Origin: JBJHCA01 sp050485785
Lineage (GTDB): Bacteria; Bacteroidota; Bacteroidia; Chitinophagales; Saprospiraceae
Direction: 5' to 3'
Length of the DNA stretch: 64,000 nt
Assembly (NCBI GenBank): GCA_050485785.1
Contig: JBJHCA010000003.1
Location: 6,742 to 70,741 of the forward strand
Shown here: one piece after another, positions 63,852 through 64,000 of the stretch
How positions within the stretch are numbered: the first letter of the stretch is position 1
Layout of the letters: each line of letters begins with the position of its first letter
Program-made: the position numbers and the translations under genes
The notes under the pieces: generated by a model
Told to the model about the DNA's origin: nothing
What the model saw: the letters and a program-made list of their open reading frames with translations, nothing else
Database searches by the model: none

Positions 63852-63927
63852 GTATAAGTTTTAATAATGTGCTAAGGAGGCGGTGAAGATACGGCACTAT
63901 CCTGAATTGCTTTTTAGGTTAACGGGC

Positions 63928-64000
63928 TTACTCAATGAAAACAACACCGCTATACTGCCTTCCATCTGCTGTGATATATTGATACAGATACACTCCCGAA
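63928..64000 (-). CDS. C-terminal end of a probable T9SS cargo protein, cut by window edge
   Basis: Only about 23 codons are visible before the stop at 63928: SGVYLYQYITADGRQYSGVV then FIE. The G-V/I-Y-x-Y ... V-V-F pattern matches the end of type A C-terminal sorting domains used by T9SS substrates, consistent with porZ in the same genome. Nothing of the main domain is seen. Confidence 0.6.
   Translation of the reverse strand, partial: SGVYLYQYITADGRQYSGVVFIE

Noticed and set aside
1..64000. tRNA, rRNA, tmRNA, CRISPR arrays or prophage
   Set aside because: No gap shows tRNA cloverleaf, rRNA stretches or spaced direct repeats; none of the coding regions resembles phage or integrase genes.

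Overview
The window is a 64 kb piece of a Bacteroidota chromosome. The evidence is a type IX secretion (T9SS) propeller protein (PorZ), a SusC/SusD pair, Omp28-like and DUF6029 proteins, gyrA-like parC without parE beside it, an atpBEFHAG block without atpD/atpC, and many promoters of the Bacteroidota form TAnnTTTG. Order and family cannot be fixed from sequence alone. No rRNA, tRNA, CRISPR array, prophage or insertion sequence was seen; nearly all genes are chromosomal core or envelope genes.

Layout. 1-8.8 kb is one tightly packed minus-strand block: pdhC, a CoA-binding protein, a sigma-54 type response regulator, hflX, an M29 aminopeptidase, nadD, porZ, recO (cut by the window edge). 9.0-15.4 kb runs on the plus strand: recR, a multidomain glycosyltransferase, an exported protein, a VWA-type membrane protein and a lipoprotein. 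15.4-20.1 kb returns to the minus strand: priA, murB and two small envelope proteins. 20.5-30.6 kb mixes a ferredoxin-reductase-type flavoprotein, dprA, a 4-TM protein joined to a HEAT/cyclophilin lipoprotein, a redoxin, a VanY-like peptidase, rpoN, a PAP2-like protein, an RsmI-like methylase and a lipoprotein; by eye its lower part (about 20-29 kb) is more AT-rich than 44-64 kb. 30.9-36.1 kb is the ATP synthase block.

36.2-49.0 kb carries an exported M43/TPR protease, a sodium/solute symporter, a gamma-carbonic anhydrase-like protein, a redox/envelope group (Omp28-like, DUF6029, TlpA-like), dacB, parC, a lipoprotein with a CxxCH motif and mscL. 49.3-54.0 kb is a SusC/SusD pair with no enzymes beside it. 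54.0-62.2 kb has a DsbA-like protein, carB without the allosteric domain, mnmG, a DUF983 protein and a SulP transporter. 62.2-64.0 kb is a minus-strand nadC-dtd-mazG-like operon and the C-terminus of a probable T9SS cargo protein.

The parts most worth a second look are noncoding: a short T-rich motif found in six intergenic gaps, mostly about 170-210 bases before the next start codon; a 138-base nested inverted repeat next to the ATP synthase block; an unannotated, start-less reading frame just upstream of priA; and promoters so close to the start codon that recR and the SulP gene are probably leaderless or nearly so.
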